A model generated the notes under the pieces. That model ran no database searches. It was given only the letters and a program-made list of their open reading frames with translations, and was not told where the DNA came from. Shown here one piece after another: positions 24,701 through 36,545 of a stretch of 64,000 nucleotides of DNA (positions within the stretch are counted from its first letter, which is position 1; the number at the start of each line of letters is the position of its first letter). A program made the translations under genes and the position numbers. The DNA is from Aristolochia californica (taxonomy: Eukaryota > Streptophyta > Magnoliopsida > Piperales > Aristolochiaceae): positions 18,970,801 through 19,034,800 of the forward strand of contig JARWKL010000015.1 in the NCBI GenBank assembly GCA_029961685.1, read 5' to 3'.

Positions 24701-27700
24701 TTTTTACCACGGGGCTAGTAGCTTCTCTCTGAGATAAATTAGTTTCCAAATTTCCTCTACTTTCCTGGAAAGTATTCCGTAGAGGGGGAGAGCTTGGAGC
24801 CATGATAGGTAGTTTTCCTTAGCCTGGGTATTCTGCCTGATCAGTCTTCACTTGAGTGTTTGATAATTCTGCAGAAATCACCAATCTATCTTTTCTCTGC
24901 GTGTCAGATCCTTGAAAAAGACTTAGAGTAGCCCCTTGAGAAAGTTCATTTCGTTCCCCGAGAGAGACAAAAGTCGGGGGGGGGGGGGGGGGGAAGGCGG
25001 ATTCCTGCCTTTCTCCTAATTTTGAAATTGCATCAGAACCCGATTCGATTACTGGTTCCTCGGGCTGACGCATATGAGAGGCTCTTGGCTCAAGATTTAA
25101 AATTATTTTCTCTTTTTGTTTTGTCCTTTCTGTAATCTCGGGAGGAGTGGTAAACTTGGGTTTGGATGAAAAGAATGACGCTGAGATAGGGGAGAGGGTA
25201 TTTTTGGAATTTGAGTAAGTTGAAAGACCAGTATTATCCGAGAGACGTGCAAAGTCAGACTCGATTTCGGAGCCAAGCTCATTTTCATGTTTGGAGAGCT
25301 TTCGGGGTACGATTTTATTAATAGCTGAAGTATATAACTGCTGACACTAATTGACGTGAAAATCACAATGCAACTGCAAATTGTGCGTGATGATATTTTC
25401 ATTTCAAGATACTATTGAATAAAAATATTTTATTTAAGATTTATCTGTTGAAGCTAGTCATGGAGAAAGTTTGTGTTTTGACTGAAAATATTCTGAGCTC
25501 GTATGCAAGTTATGGTCATACTTCCAAGCTTGTTGCTTACCCTGCTTAACTCTCAATATAAATTATGGTAGGGTGTGATTGCCTAAACTTTCGAATATCT
25601 GTCCAGTCTGAAGCCTTTTCTCTTCTTGCTCAAGTGGAGATCACCGAGCCTTACTGTTTTATGTTATTTCTATTTAATTTAAAATTTGTGAAAGCGTTTT
25701 CAAAGTAATGAAAGTCACCTTTTCAAAAGAAAAAAAAAAGTGTGGGTTCTTTTCTGTTAAGCTTTTTTTCCCTGATCTTTTTATACTATTTATCTCCTTC
25801 CTTCTCATACCAAGTTTTCGTCGGCCCTTGAGGCTTCTGGTGGCCAGTTTTGATGTGTAACTGTTTGTACTATACGCTTGTAACTGTTACTTCATTTTCT
25901 ATATGAGGACATACATCAAGTTCTAGGCCTTCACATTTATAATTCAGTGGAATGGTGCTTGGATTATCTGAGAATTATCTTTTTTTTTTTTTTTAATTTT
26001 TTTATGAAAGGATATAAACTCTGAGAGTTATCTTATTAATCATAAATAGAGTGGTTCTTTTACCATGTTTTGTTGATGGGGCCATCATTGCCTCTTGGGG
26101 GTTGCAAGATCCTTCTCCCCATCTTTGCAATCAATGATTTTCCTGTTTAATTTAATTTAATCACATCATAATCAATATTTTTTGAGGAAACATCACCATC
26201 AAGTCAAACAAACAAAAAAAAAAGGCTTGTTCTTTTGCTTAACCTCTATTACATCTAATGTTTGTTTGTTCTTCTAAAAGAATGTCCAAACTGAATATCG
26301 TTTTATATTCCAACAGCTCCATCTTCTTGCATTTTGGAACCACTCTAACTGGCTTCCTTGTTTCCAGTTGTGCATAATTTTTCCTCTCTATTGCTTACAG
26401 CTTCATTTTTCTTTTTCTGGAAAACTATGGGGTGCGGAAGTTAGAAGCTGTTTTTGCAGTTCTGATTGCCACTATGGCTCTGTCCTTTGCTTGGATGTTT
26501 AGTGACACTAAACCCAGTGGCAAGGAACTTCTAATAGGTACTAACTATGGAACTAAAATCCTTTCTTAGGTTACTATTAACACAAAAAAGAAAGCTTTAT
26601 ATTTTTCTCACTATAGGTGTTTTAGTCCCACAACTGGGCTCGAGAACCATTCGCCAGGCAGTGGGCATTGTGGGTTGTGTGATCATGCCTCACAATGTGT
26701 TCTTGCATTCTGCTCTTGTACAGTCAAGAAAAATCGACACCAGCAAAAAGGGGCACATCCAGGAGGCTCTTAATTACTACTCAATTGAATCTGCTGCAGC
26801 CCTGTTAATCTCCTTCATGATCAACTTGTTTGTAACAACGGTCTTTGCAAAAGGATTTTATGGAACAGAAGTAGCTTATTCTATTGGTCTTGGTAATGCG
26901 GGCCAGTATCTTCAAGAGAAGTATGGAGGGGGTCTTTTTCCTATTCTGTATATTTGGGGAATTGGACTATTAGCGGCAGGCCAGAGTAGCACCATAACAG
27001 GTACATATGCAGGCCAGTTCATAATGGGAGGGTTTCTCCACCTGAGGATGAAGAAATGGTTGAGGTCACTAATCACTAGAAGTTGTGCAATAATACCCAC
27101 TATCATTGTTGCTCTTGTATTTAACACATCTGATTCTGCTTTGGATGTTCTGAATGAGTGGCTCAATGTGCTTCAGTCGGTTCAGATTCCATTTGCACTC
27201 ATCCCCCTTCTTTGTTTGGTGTCCAAGGAGGATATCATGGGCATTTTTCGAATAGGTCGTACCCTTAAAGTAAGTTTTAACTTCTTGTCACTTTCTCCTA
27301 AGTTTTTTTTTTTTTTTGTTTTGTTTTCTTTTGACTATATAACTCTTTGCTACATTTGCCCATATGTGTGCGTCTTTACCTTTCTTCATTTTAGTATTTA
27401 GAAGAAGACAATTATGTTAGTGTAGTATATCTGTCAATAATATCTGTTAGAGATTTTCTGTGTTAAATGTAGTATGTGTCAGTTGTTTTTGCTTTTTTCC
27501 TTCTTGTCAGATGATACAAGTGGAGCTGAAACTGTGAAATGATTGCCATAATGGCTAGAGCGACTGCCAAAAGTTTTATTAACTGATGTAATTGGCCAGA
27601 ATCAATGTGTTTGATATTGAGAACCATAGTTGGTTCACTTCAAAATTTTGTAAAACTGCTCAGAACACTGAGAATGCAAAAAACAGGAAATTTAGGAAAG

Positions 27701-28245
27701 TAGTGCGTCCAAGTGATTTCTCCTGAGTATATGTAATTCTTTGCATGTGAAACCAATTTTAACCTGCACCTCAAAGTAGGATATCGTAGCTTGCACCCTC
27801 AAATGTTTACAAAGGTGGATCAAATATTTACATTGAGCCCAAGAAAGGCACAAGTTAATATGTCTTCAGAGACTGTTTGTAAGCAGTGCTCATTACTTGG
27901 CTATGTAAAATACATAAGGTCTGATGGTTCGCTCTCCATACTGAATCTTCTTGTTTGTTTGATATCCTTATACAAACTATGAATCTGATGTTGCAGATTG
28001 TGGCATGGACAGTAGCATTATTAGTGATGGTGATAAATGGGTATCTTTTGCTGGACTTCTTCTTCTCTGAAATTAATGGTCCATGGTTGGGCTCGATTGT
28101 GGCAGCAGTGACCATAGGATATTTGGCATTTGTTATCTATTTGATTCTACGATATGGCACTCTCTCTTCTTACTTCACTCAAACATATACCAAGATGTTT
28201 TCCAATGTTGGAAACTGTATTGAGATTGAAAGCTGTAAAATATAG
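18738..28245 (+). CDS. NRAMP3: NRAMP3-like divalent metal transporter
   Basis: Four exons (18738-19312, 26401-26537, 26617-27269, 27997-28245) join in phase to 537 residues, a normal NRAMP length. NRAMP proteins carry Fe2+, Mn2+ and other divalent metals with protons through an 11-12-helix LeuT-type fold. The metal-site motif DPGN is at residues 85-88 in helix 1, followed by [13 protein letters not shown]. The helix-6 motif MPHN is at 261-264, and the consensus transport motif reads [19 protein letters not shown]. The N-terminal tail is acidic and contains E-x3-LL (residues 9-14, EDRGLL), the type of dileucine signal used for vacuolar-membrane targeting by Arabidopsis NRAMP3/4, to which the whole sequence is closest. 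Such transporters release iron and manganese from the vacuole. Intron 1 is 7.1 kb and contains an antisense LINE with a nested solo LTR; splice sites and frame remain intact. The C-terminus differs from the Arabidopsis proteins. Confidence 0.93.
19946..20866 (+). mobile_element. Solo LTR inserted in the LINE
   Basis: A 921-bp segment begins TGAGAC and ends GTGACA, and is flanked by the perfect 5-bp duplication CTTGG (19941-19945 and 20867-20871). Removing it rejoins the LINE between ARMHLGTK and the sequence before [18 protein letters not shown] box (20538-20547, ctataaatag) and downstream polyadenylation-like sequence mark U3, R and U5 in plus orientation. No internal retrotransposon sequence is present, so it is a solo LTR left by recombination. 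Its retrotransposon family is unknown. Confidence 0.8.
20205..20440 (+). repeat. GC-rich tandem repeat inside the solo LTR
   Basis: The core gcggggcgaaatggggtt recurs about five times, at intervals of roughly 33-60 bp, with variable spacers rich in 'ggcgcc' and 'ccagg'. It sits in the U3 part, upstream of the TATA box. Because the repeat lacks stops, it creates long spurious open frames on both strands. Confidence 0.75.
24504..25325 (-). pseudogene. LINE ORF1, C-terminal part
   Basis: An open frame from about 25325 down to 24819 ([20 protein letters not shown]..., [18 protein letters not shown]) is interrupted by a run of 18 G (24976-24993). It is followed by 24504-24803, which ends with charged helical sequence just before ORF2. 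It occupies the ORF1 position but shows no zinc knuckle; the N-terminal half is absent. Confidence 0.5.
25326..26400. other. NRAMP intron 1, remaining 3' part
   Basis: Intron sequence between the LINE border and exon 2. No protein-like frame is seen. It contains a long T run (about 25980-25994) and ends in a normal polypyrimidine tract and acceptor (ttgcttacag). Confidence 0.6.
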
Positions 28246-29742
28246 ATCATATTTGGAGGGGGGCCTCTCACCTTTCAGCGAATGTTGTAAGCTAGGATAA
28301 CCCATCTACTGACATGCAAGATTGAGTTTATTCTTGTTTCATACCAGTGGCAACCTGATGGTGTTACTCTCCCAGGCTCATGTGCATGATGGATAAGTGA
28401 TGATGTTGTAGTCACTAGGGAGCCATACTATACAGATGGAGAAGAAGTAACTAGGGAGCTATCCTATACAGATGGAGCAGAGGTAACGTTTTTGTATTTT
28501 GGACGTGAAAGATAAGGTCAAAAGAGGCTGTTGTTGTGGTTATAAGACTTAAATTAATGGCCCTTGTGGCGAAGATAATCAGTTGTTGGTGCTTTAACTT
28601 TGTACTTATACGCACAGAGAAAATTTGTAGCACGATGAGATGTTTTTATCCTAGAAACATTTCGACCAAGTGGGAAACCTCTCTCTCATTCTCCCTCTCT
28701 AATAAGATTTTTGTGTTCGGTGACTTCCTCAAGACTATATCCAAGTGCTTGGTGGGTTTGCACGAGGTTTATGTACAGAATGACAGAACTAGAATTTGTA
28801 AATTCTCTTTCTCACAAACTTGAGAAGCAAAGGGTTTGAGAAGAAACAGTGAAATGGTACGAAACATTTGAGGAAAGACTTTCGAACTTTCAAAAAGGTT
28901 TTTTGCTCTTAGATTCTTTTTTCCTGAATTTATGTGCATTTGTTGGGAAAATGACTCTCTCTCTGACTTCTCTGAGTGTAGCTACTCTATTATTTATGTA
29001 TTTTTCTTGTTGTCTATCTTGTAATGGAATAGTTGAAGGAGATCGAAAATGAGTTACTGCAGTAACGAAAGAAAATGATGAAAAAACAAATTGTGTTGCA
29101 GAAAATTCCATTTTGGCTGAAATAGCATCAAACTACAACTTTGTTTTTCATTTGTATTTTTATGTTTGCATGGCTCTGCTCCAGCATATCACTTGTATTT
29201 ATTTGCTTCTTTGAATTTGAGTTTGGATTTGTTTTTGTTTGTCATGTTTGCATGCTCTTCTCCTTGTAGCAGATCACTTGATTTGTTAGCCTCAATGAAC
29301 TTGCTTTTATCCCCACTGTGTAACATTTTAATTTATAAATATTATATAGATACACCAATCGTACCTATGCAATGTAATTGTAATTGAATTAGTCTTATAA
29401 TGATCAGATATCAAAGTTTAAAGCTCAAGAGAAAAAATGATTGGTTTTTAAACAGAGGGAAATCATATGAAGGGAGCCAGTATGCAGGCATCTCTAACGG
29501 GTGCAGATGCAGACCACTTTATCTTCAAAAGAGAAAAAAAAAAAAAAAAACTTAAATAACAGATTATGTTTCATTTTGGCAAGTACAATTTCTGGATATA
29601 TCGACAGATCTACAGCAACCAAAAGCATTACAGTTTAACAACCAGAGAAGCTGAAGCGAGACATTTAATTGTTAATGCATAGCCATCAAAATGGAAGAAC
29701 AAGCCACAGCAGTCTCTCTGATCCTGGCAAAGTAGCAATAGA
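28246..29742. other. Convergent 3' flanks of NRAMP and FRIGIDA-like genes
   Basis: Both neighbouring genes point into this stretch, so it should hold their 3'UTRs. No other gene is visible. It includes a 36-bp duplication (28411-28482) and an A run (about 29532-29550). Confidence 0.55.
28411..28482 (+). repeat. 36-bp direct tandem duplication
   Basis: Two adjacent imperfect copies share 'actagggagc' and 'tatacagatggag', offset by 36 bp, in the presumed NRAMP 3'UTR. Confidence 0.6.
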
Positions 29743-32162
29743 TTAGTGGGTGGGTTGCAATCCGCTTCCTGTATATCTGCCATAGGTTGACGAAGCACCC
29801 GATGGGGTAGCAGAGACCTGATCACCGTGGTAGTAATAAGGTTGTGGAGCATTCCCCTGGAAGCCATCCCCAGGGTATCTGTTGTAGTTTGGAGGACCAG
29901 GCATGCCAACAGGAGCTTGTTCTTCCTGATAGAAGTATGGTTGCTGGTAACTAGGCTGCTGTCCATACATAGCCTGGCTAGGTGGTGGATACTCGTAACT
30001 AGGAGGGCCCATGTAGGGGTACCTGTCAAGGCTTTCATGGTATCCTCCCACCTCAACAAACATAGGAGGGGGCTGCCTGCTGGATCCATATCTTCCACTT
30101 GCTCGAGGTCTCTTCGGAGAAGGCTTCGCAGTATTTATAATCCTTTTCTTATCAGTTTTTGCTTTCTGCAACTGTACCACTCGTTTTTGGAGGGGGCTGA
30201 GTTCGTACTCTCCTTCAAGCTTATACTCTTCTATGCACCTAATTACGGCCTTCAGTGCAGCAAGTTCCTGCGCATTTGCATCGTTCTGCTGCCACAGAAA
30301 AGTGCAAAAGCAAAAATTAATCAAATGGAATACCTAGGCAGCAAGAACAACATATATCAAGGATGGGTGGGATTCAGCAATTAAAGATGGCAGCCTATCA
30401 TACATGTGGCAAACACGAAAGTATTATAACACTGCTAAGCCACATGATAAGAATGAAAACTAATTTTACTTAATCCTGTTCACTAGATCAAGGCAGTATC
30501 CAGAAAGCACTAAAAAGAGCTCGACCTGCTCATTAGATAGTAACCAATTCCTCATGGAATGACAATTTGCCATTAGCTTTAGATGGACGGAAGCAAAATT
30601 TGTTATTCACCCAGTTAAGGGGACAAACAGAGAGTAAACAACAGCTGTAACCTGATTCTAATATCTGCCCTATGCATTTAATTTCTTTTGGCTCAGAAGT
30701 GACAATTTTCACCTGAACACCTGCTGCGCCTACAGCTCCACCCTTTCCTTGGGAATTTCTCCTCAAATCTTTCAAGTATGTTTTCAAGAGAGGCACAGGA
30801 GGAAACATCTCTACAAGCTGAAAGGCTTGAATGAAATGAACAGCATCGATTTGCCTCCCATTGCCAACCAATGTATCAACAATACCTGCAGAAGGACCTT
30901 ATACAGTTAGACAATTGAAGAATGAAATCAACCACCAGATGGTGATTTCAGTTGGTCATCTTCAATAAACCTCTCTTCGTTGCCAAACCAAACAAATTAT
31001 TGTTGACATGTCCCTCATGGACAACCTATGGAAAGTTAATACTTAATAGCGTGTCAGAATGGATGACAAACCCTTGTAAGGGCTCTTGACAGAATTAATA
31101 CCAACCTGGCACTTTGTGAGTTAGGCCAAGAGATCGACAGAGTTCAGAAGTCTGCCTCCGATGGGAGACAGCAAGGACAAGCTTGCAAAGTTCATCTTCA
31201 TCAAACTCTGAAGCAATGCCAAATGTAGCAAGGAGCTGAAGGAAAGCCTGGGCTTCCAGTGCACTCCCATCGGCAGCATCCAATTCCACCTCACCAGCCA
31301 ACTTAGGCTTCCACTCATCAGCAATTGCCTTCACTTGCTGCTTCATTTCGGCACTCACGGTGTGTTCTGTCTCCGTACCCATCAGAACTGGGGCCACGGA
31401 TTCCATCAAAAGGATGCAGGACTTCCGCAGGCCCTTCAGGGCCATGTCCTGACTGTTCCCTTCATGGGAAGTAGTCGAGTCTGGAGGGTAACAACCCTCC
31501 AATGAATCCAGCACTAACTGAGCCGGCTCAGGTGCACTTTTCAGCGCAAGGGGCATTTCTTCACGTATTGCAGAAAGAATGTTTCGGTTTTCTGAAATAT
31601 ATTTCAGAAGCCCTTGCACGTCCATTTGTTCACAGAGTTGAATCAACTCAGGACAGGGCTTAACTTCAACAGCCACAGCTTCAGGATGTGGGTCTGATTT
31701 ATCAAGAGATTTCTCCTCGGGAGCAGATAAAGGATTTTCTCCATTGGAGGAACTGCTTACCTTCTTTTCAGTGTTTTCCTCTATGTTTGTAGACTCGAGT
31801 GATGAAACATTGTACTTTGAGCGGACCTCCACAATTGCAGAGACAGCAGAGTCTTTCAGCACTTGAAGCCGATCCAATAAAGCTTGTTCCTTGGCTGCAA
31901 CTTCAGCCTCTCTCTGCACAAGCAGTTCCGAAGTCTTGGTCTCCTTCTCCTCCAATGCCTTTTCCTTCTCTACCAGCTCACTAAGCTTCTTTTTGAAAGA
32001 ATTTTCAAGATCGAGAAAGTGCCCTTCAATTTCTTTCCATGGAACCATACAGGCAGAAGAAGTTTCTCCATGGGTTTCAATTTCTGCAAATACTACACCA
32101 AGCTGTTCAATCATGGTTGTTGTTGATTGACTTTCTGTCGCAGCTGATTTTGAATTATCCAT
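29743..32162 (-). CDS. FRL3: FRIGIDA-like protein (FRL3 type)
   Basis: Three exons on the minus strand (31106-32162, 30713-30885, 29743-30288) join in phase to 591 residues. After a short N-terminus comes a Glu/Lys-rich coiled coil (about residues 50-110, with KKLSELVEKEKALEEKE). The FRIGIDA domain follows: CEQMDVQGLLKYISENRNIL, LDSLEGCYPPD, LQLLATFGIASEFDEDEL and HFIQAFQLVEMFPPVPLL. The last exon encodes a basic patch (SPKRPRA) and a Tyr/Pro/Gln-rich tail. This matches plant FRIGIDA-like proteins of the FRL3 group; FRIGIDA itself acts in the nucleus to raise FLC expression and delay flowering. The role of FRL3-type members is less clear. The acceptor of the last exon is ambiguous by one CAG codon (30288 or 30285). 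Confidence 0.9.
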
Positions 32163-34125
32163 TTTGAGTAGGCTGCCTGCAAGAGAGATGTTGATTTAAC
32201 TAAATGAGACAAAATAATTGTGTTATATATGTGTGCATATATATATACACATACATACATACATATATGAGGGAAAGGAGGTTAGACTCAAGTCTAGTTT
32301 CTTTAAAATAATGTTATTCTTTCCATTTTATCATCAAAATATTATAAAAATATAAACTTGTTTGAAATAGACATCAATAATAATATATGGGACAATGAAA
32401 AAGTATAGGATAAAATAATTGAAATTTAAATATAATAATGAAATTAAAAGTGGGTGCTCCTAACTTATAGGGACTTGAGTCCATATACCCCTTTTCCTAT
32501 ACATATATAACTTCAGACCAAGCATGTAGTCTCAACTTATATATCATTGTGTGCCATTCAATCCACACCTCTATCCAGTCTATAATTTAGTCTATATCGA
32601 AAGAAGCCATAACATGACCAATTAGGAGTTGAGACAGCTGCTTCACTGCATAAAATGAACACCAAGCAGCAAACTAGTGCATTGCTTTAAACTATTTCTA
32701 AAAAACACTAGCAATTATCTTGATGAAAGAGCATCTGTTAAAGATGCATTAGTCATTTAAATCATAAAAGATAAATACTAGCAATTTATTGGCATGATTA
32801 GACACTCTTCAATACCTAGTTACAGCAATTAGCATAAATAATATGTGATTTGGTCATGGTGATTTATCTTTATACTTATTTTCTTCATTTCTTTCGTCAA
32901 GGATCTAGTAAATGAAGAGAAATGGCTACTGAAAAATCTTTAGTAATGCAAAAAAAAAAAAAAAGGAACAGAGGAAGAAGAGAAATGAGAGGTAAAAAGA
33001 AGCAGAACGCAAATAAGAACTAGAGACCTTGTTAGCAGGAACAACAAGTTGTTTTTCCAGCCCCATATGGGCTAAGGAGTAAACAGGAACTTCCTGCAGA
33101 AATTTTGATGGCATTATAGAGGGGTATATAAATATTCAATTTAAAGAGGATTCAAATCCACTGTTGGCCATCGTGACCTTTGATGCAGAACTGTCTTCTG
33201 TATTAGAAAGTCTACAAGGCAATTTTTGCAGGTTTTGATGCCAGCAACAAGGCCACATTTCAATTAAAAAATAAACTCCACCATTTTAGGTAGAAACATA
33301 GCAACTTCAAAAACCAAAATCACCAGATTCATAAATTTATGTGTTTTCTCCAGCTTCATGGATTAAAGATGCCTATGTGAATCATAAAAGGTAAATTTTC
33401 AGAGATTCCGTTGCATCCTTTTATGAGGCCACAGCTGAAGGTCCAGTTGAACAATCAAGAAATATTTCAATCGAGAAAGAACCTTATATTTTACTAAACC
33501 ATTGTCACTAAATGGAATAAAAATAAAATCTTCAACAACAATAGCATACAGAATGACTCTTCTGCAGCCAAGAAAATCCAAACCTTTCCTTCAACAGAAA
33601 TACAAAGGGATAACAGCCACACTATAGAACTTCACATCTTCGAAAAATAATCCTCAAGTTCATTTGGGCATAACGAAGTTCAAAACAGGTAAACAAAATA
33701 AATAACAGAAACTTCACGCACCAACTTCAGAAATAATGAAAAGGTACAAAAGTCGGCCGCGAAACCACCTTCAGCTCGCGATTTCCTTCTATGATATTCA
33801 AGTTTGGCCCTCCAGTAGTCCTAACAGAACTTTGCTGAAAGCGGTGACCAGGCAACTAGAGATTATCAGTAGTACAATCGGCAGAAGAGAAAATTCCCCG
33901 GGTATACAAGGCCGAAGCACAGCAGTTGTGGGGAGTTAGGGCAGTAAACGGGTCCGATATTTCGTGCAAGCTGTTAACTGAATCCGATCCGGTTATCGGT
34001 TGCCGTCATACAGAGGCCAGCCGATTCAACGAGTGAATCACTTCCTATTAGGACACTTACCCAAAAGTTTCAGTGCCCTCACACGATGGAAAGTGAAAAA
34101 TGGAAAGTGAAAAGAACGTGTATAA
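32163..34125. other. 5' flank of the FRIGIDA-like gene, with likely 5'UTR introns
   Basis: A splice acceptor (cttgcag on minus, about 32176) lies just before the start codon, so the leader is spliced. A candidate upstream exon ends near 33029 at 'aacaag' followed by 'gtctct'. It would contain an ATG at 33114 opening a short upstream frame. No other gene is seen; the promoter probably lies near 33.7-34 kb. Confidence 0.4.
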
Positions 34126-35545
34126 AGGGTGGTATCTAGGCCGAGTTTGATTTAAATATTTTGAATTCAAGTTTGGCTTGAACTTAGTTAAAATTATTAG
34201 GCTCGAACTCAAGCTCCAACATTTATTTAAAACTTTTTAAAAAATACATGTCTCGAGTTCGTGTTCTAATATACATTTAATTTTTTTCAAAAAATATATG
34301 TTAAATAAATAGTATATAAAATTATGCATATATTTTTTATAAAATTGGGAATGACCTCTATTTAAAATTGGGCATAAGGGTGACATCAAATCCTGCTGAG
34401 TCTGAACCTTGTTCAAGCCGAGTTTGATTTAAATATTTCAAACTCGAGCTTGAGCCGACCCTAGCCTCGAACCTAAAATTGTAATCGAACTTGAGCCTAA
34501 TAATTTTAACTGAGTTTGAGCTCGAGCTCTAGTCGAGTTCGAGCTTAACCTACATTTAATACTATATATAAAATATATGTCAAATAAATTATATATAAAA
34601 TTATCCATACATTTTAAAAAAAGAATGATAGGAGAGGTTCAAAATTGAATTTTAATAATGGATTAAAACGTACCAATATTAATCTTTTTTACTCCAAATG
34701 TTGTCTAACTTGTTTTGTAATTTTTGAATCTGACCATAAATTTACTATGGCCTCCTTAGTGTCCCTGGTTAAAAATTTATACTCTTGGAAAAACTAGAAA
34801 TTTTTTCCTATGATACATATTTCCAAAAAACCCTTTAAATAAAATCTTATTACTATTAGTGACTTATTAGAAAATTACAAGAAATATTTTAAAATTTTTG
34901 TGGGAAAGTTAAATGGACATCTTATTGCCTCTTCTAGGGAAATAAATAAAAATTAATAATCAATCTAATATATTATTATACTTATCGATAAATTTTGTAA
35001 TCAAATAAAATGTCAAACACAAAATTGCAATGAAAATTGCCTCATGCTAAAAGTATTACAACATTAACTATCAAATATTTATTCAAAAAATTTCTATATG
35101 CTTTTCTAGCCCATCTTGGCTGAGACACTAATAGCCCCTAGAAACTTAGCAAAATCATTTTCATGCGGTTTGGGGGGAGGGGGGGGGGGGGGGGGATGAT
35201 AGCTGCGACGGAGGCGGTGACGACGGAAACAAAGGCGAAGGCGAGGGGATGAAGAAATCGAACGGACAGCTACAGAGGCGGTCGACGAGCAGTTGTTGAT
35301 GGCGACAACAGCGGACGGGAGGGGCTCATCAGTGACGAGCGGAGGAAGAATGTTTCCCCCGTTCCTGGTTCCGACTCGGCCAGTTAATGAGTCGACTCAC
35401 GAGCCGTTGAGCCAAACCTGGATTCGATCGGGCTTGGCTTGTTAATTATAAACAAGCTGATCCCAGATCTCGAACTCGGCTCAAAATCTAGGGATACTGA
35501 ATCGAACTGAGCCTGCTCGCGCCGCTCGGTTTGAAGTCACTCCTA
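34126..35545 (-). mobile_element. Non-autonomous hAT-like element, copy A
   Basis: The right end, read inward on the minus strand, starts TAGGAGTGACTTCAAACCGAG, similar to the left end of the copy at 43980. The left end reads AAGGGTGGTATCTAGGCCGAG. The flanks share about 7 bp (tgtataa at 34119-34125 and 35546-35552), consistent with a hAT-type 8-bp duplication that has decayed. The interior is AT-rich with a GC-rich block (about 35195-35345) matching the other copy in reverse orientation. A second terminal-like start (agggtgacatcaaa, about 34377) repeats the first 250 bp. No transposase frame is present. Confidence 0.6.
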
Positions 35546-36350
35546 TGTATAACGAATAAATGTGAATATCAAAGTTAAACTTGCCTTCGCTCGATCGACG
35601 CTATTTACTTCCCCTTGTCACTCGTTAATTCCTCCATCCTCTGTTGATCCTCTCTGCTTCCTAACCCTCGTCTCTCTAGTCTCTCGCACTCTGTCGGCTC
35701 GTCCTCTCACGCTCTTGACCCTCTGTGCTTCCCATACGTCATCTCTCTTGTCTCTCCCTCTCTGATGCGAAGAGGTGAAGTTCCTTAAGAACTTCTGGTT
35801 GAACACATATCTGGAAGTGGCCATGAAGAACCAGTTGTTAAGTGCAAACCCACCAACACTATAAACAATACATTATTTGGGGCTGATGCGAAGAGGTGAA
35901 GTTCCTTAAGAACTTCTGGTTGAACACATATCTGGAAGTGACAATGAAGAACCAGTTGTTAAGTGCAAACCCACCAACACTATAAACAATACATTATTTG
36001 GGGCTCGAGCCATGGCACTGCTATAAGGACTATGATTGCAATTGAAACATCGGTGACCAACAGGTGAACGCGAGCGACATGGCACACCAGAGGTGGTGGA
36101 AGATTCACGACGCCATGGATACCAAATTGGAAAAATTTTGTGGGCTGAAGCTGAGGAGGTGGATCGAGTTGGATTGGGATAGGAAGAAGGCGAAGGAATT
36201 CGAGTTTGAAGACCATCACTAGAGTGTGAACGTGTTGGATCCAAGACAACAAAGTGTGATATGCCGTTTGTAGCAGATTAGTGATTCTTTATTTTTTTAG
36301 TGTTTAATGCGGTAATACAGAGAATTACAGTTTTTAATGGGAGGGAGATG
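35546..36350. other. Spacer with a tandem duplication, no recognised gene
   Basis: Open frames on the minus strand (35906-36252) encode low-complexity Ser/Pro-rich sequence with no family resemblance. The notable feature is the 121-bp tandem duplication at 35764-36005. Confidence 0.35.
35764..36005 (+). repeat. 121-bp tandem duplication
   Basis: Two head-to-tail copies, each starting gatgcgaagaggtgaagttc (35764 and 35885), are almost identical; I see a difference only at 'gtggccatg' versus 'gtgacaatg'. The high identity points to a recent duplication. Confidence 0.9.
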
Positions 36351-36409
36351 TATTTAGGGGGGTTAGTGCACTTTGTAAGTGCAGGGGAAAAGTGGGAAGG
36401 AAAGTGAAG

Positions 36410-36545
36410 TGGTAAAATACTTGTTTGTGTTAGTATGCGCAATAGAAAATGTACTTGTTTGTGTTAGTGTGTGCAATGTAAAGTGCAGTGTAAAATACTT
36501 ATTTGTGTTAGTGTGCACAATTGAAAGTGTGGTGTAAAGTGCAAA
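36410..36545 (+). repeat. Short tandem units with 'tttgtgttagtgtgc'
   Basis: Three diverged units of about 35-65 bp share 'aatacttgtttgtgttag' and a following 'gcaatngaaagtg' type sequence, inside the left end of the possible long-inverted-repeat element. Confidence 0.6.

Larger units (their letters stand above)
19431..25325 (-). mobile_element. L1-type LINE with RNase H, antisense inside NRAMP intron 1, interrupted
   Basis: On the minus strand the element runs from about 25325 to a poly-A tail (T run on plus at about 19431-19444). It contains a truncated ORF1, then ORF2 with apurinic endonuclease, reverse transcriptase, a zinc-finger-like segment and RNase H. ORF2 is broken by frameshifts near 24060 and 22850, by a stop near 21420, and by a 921-bp LTR insertion (19946-20866), so this copy is dead. 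The ORF1 start is missing, as expected from the 5' truncation common in LINEs. The 5' border is approximate; I could not identify convincing target-site duplications. Confidence 0.88.
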
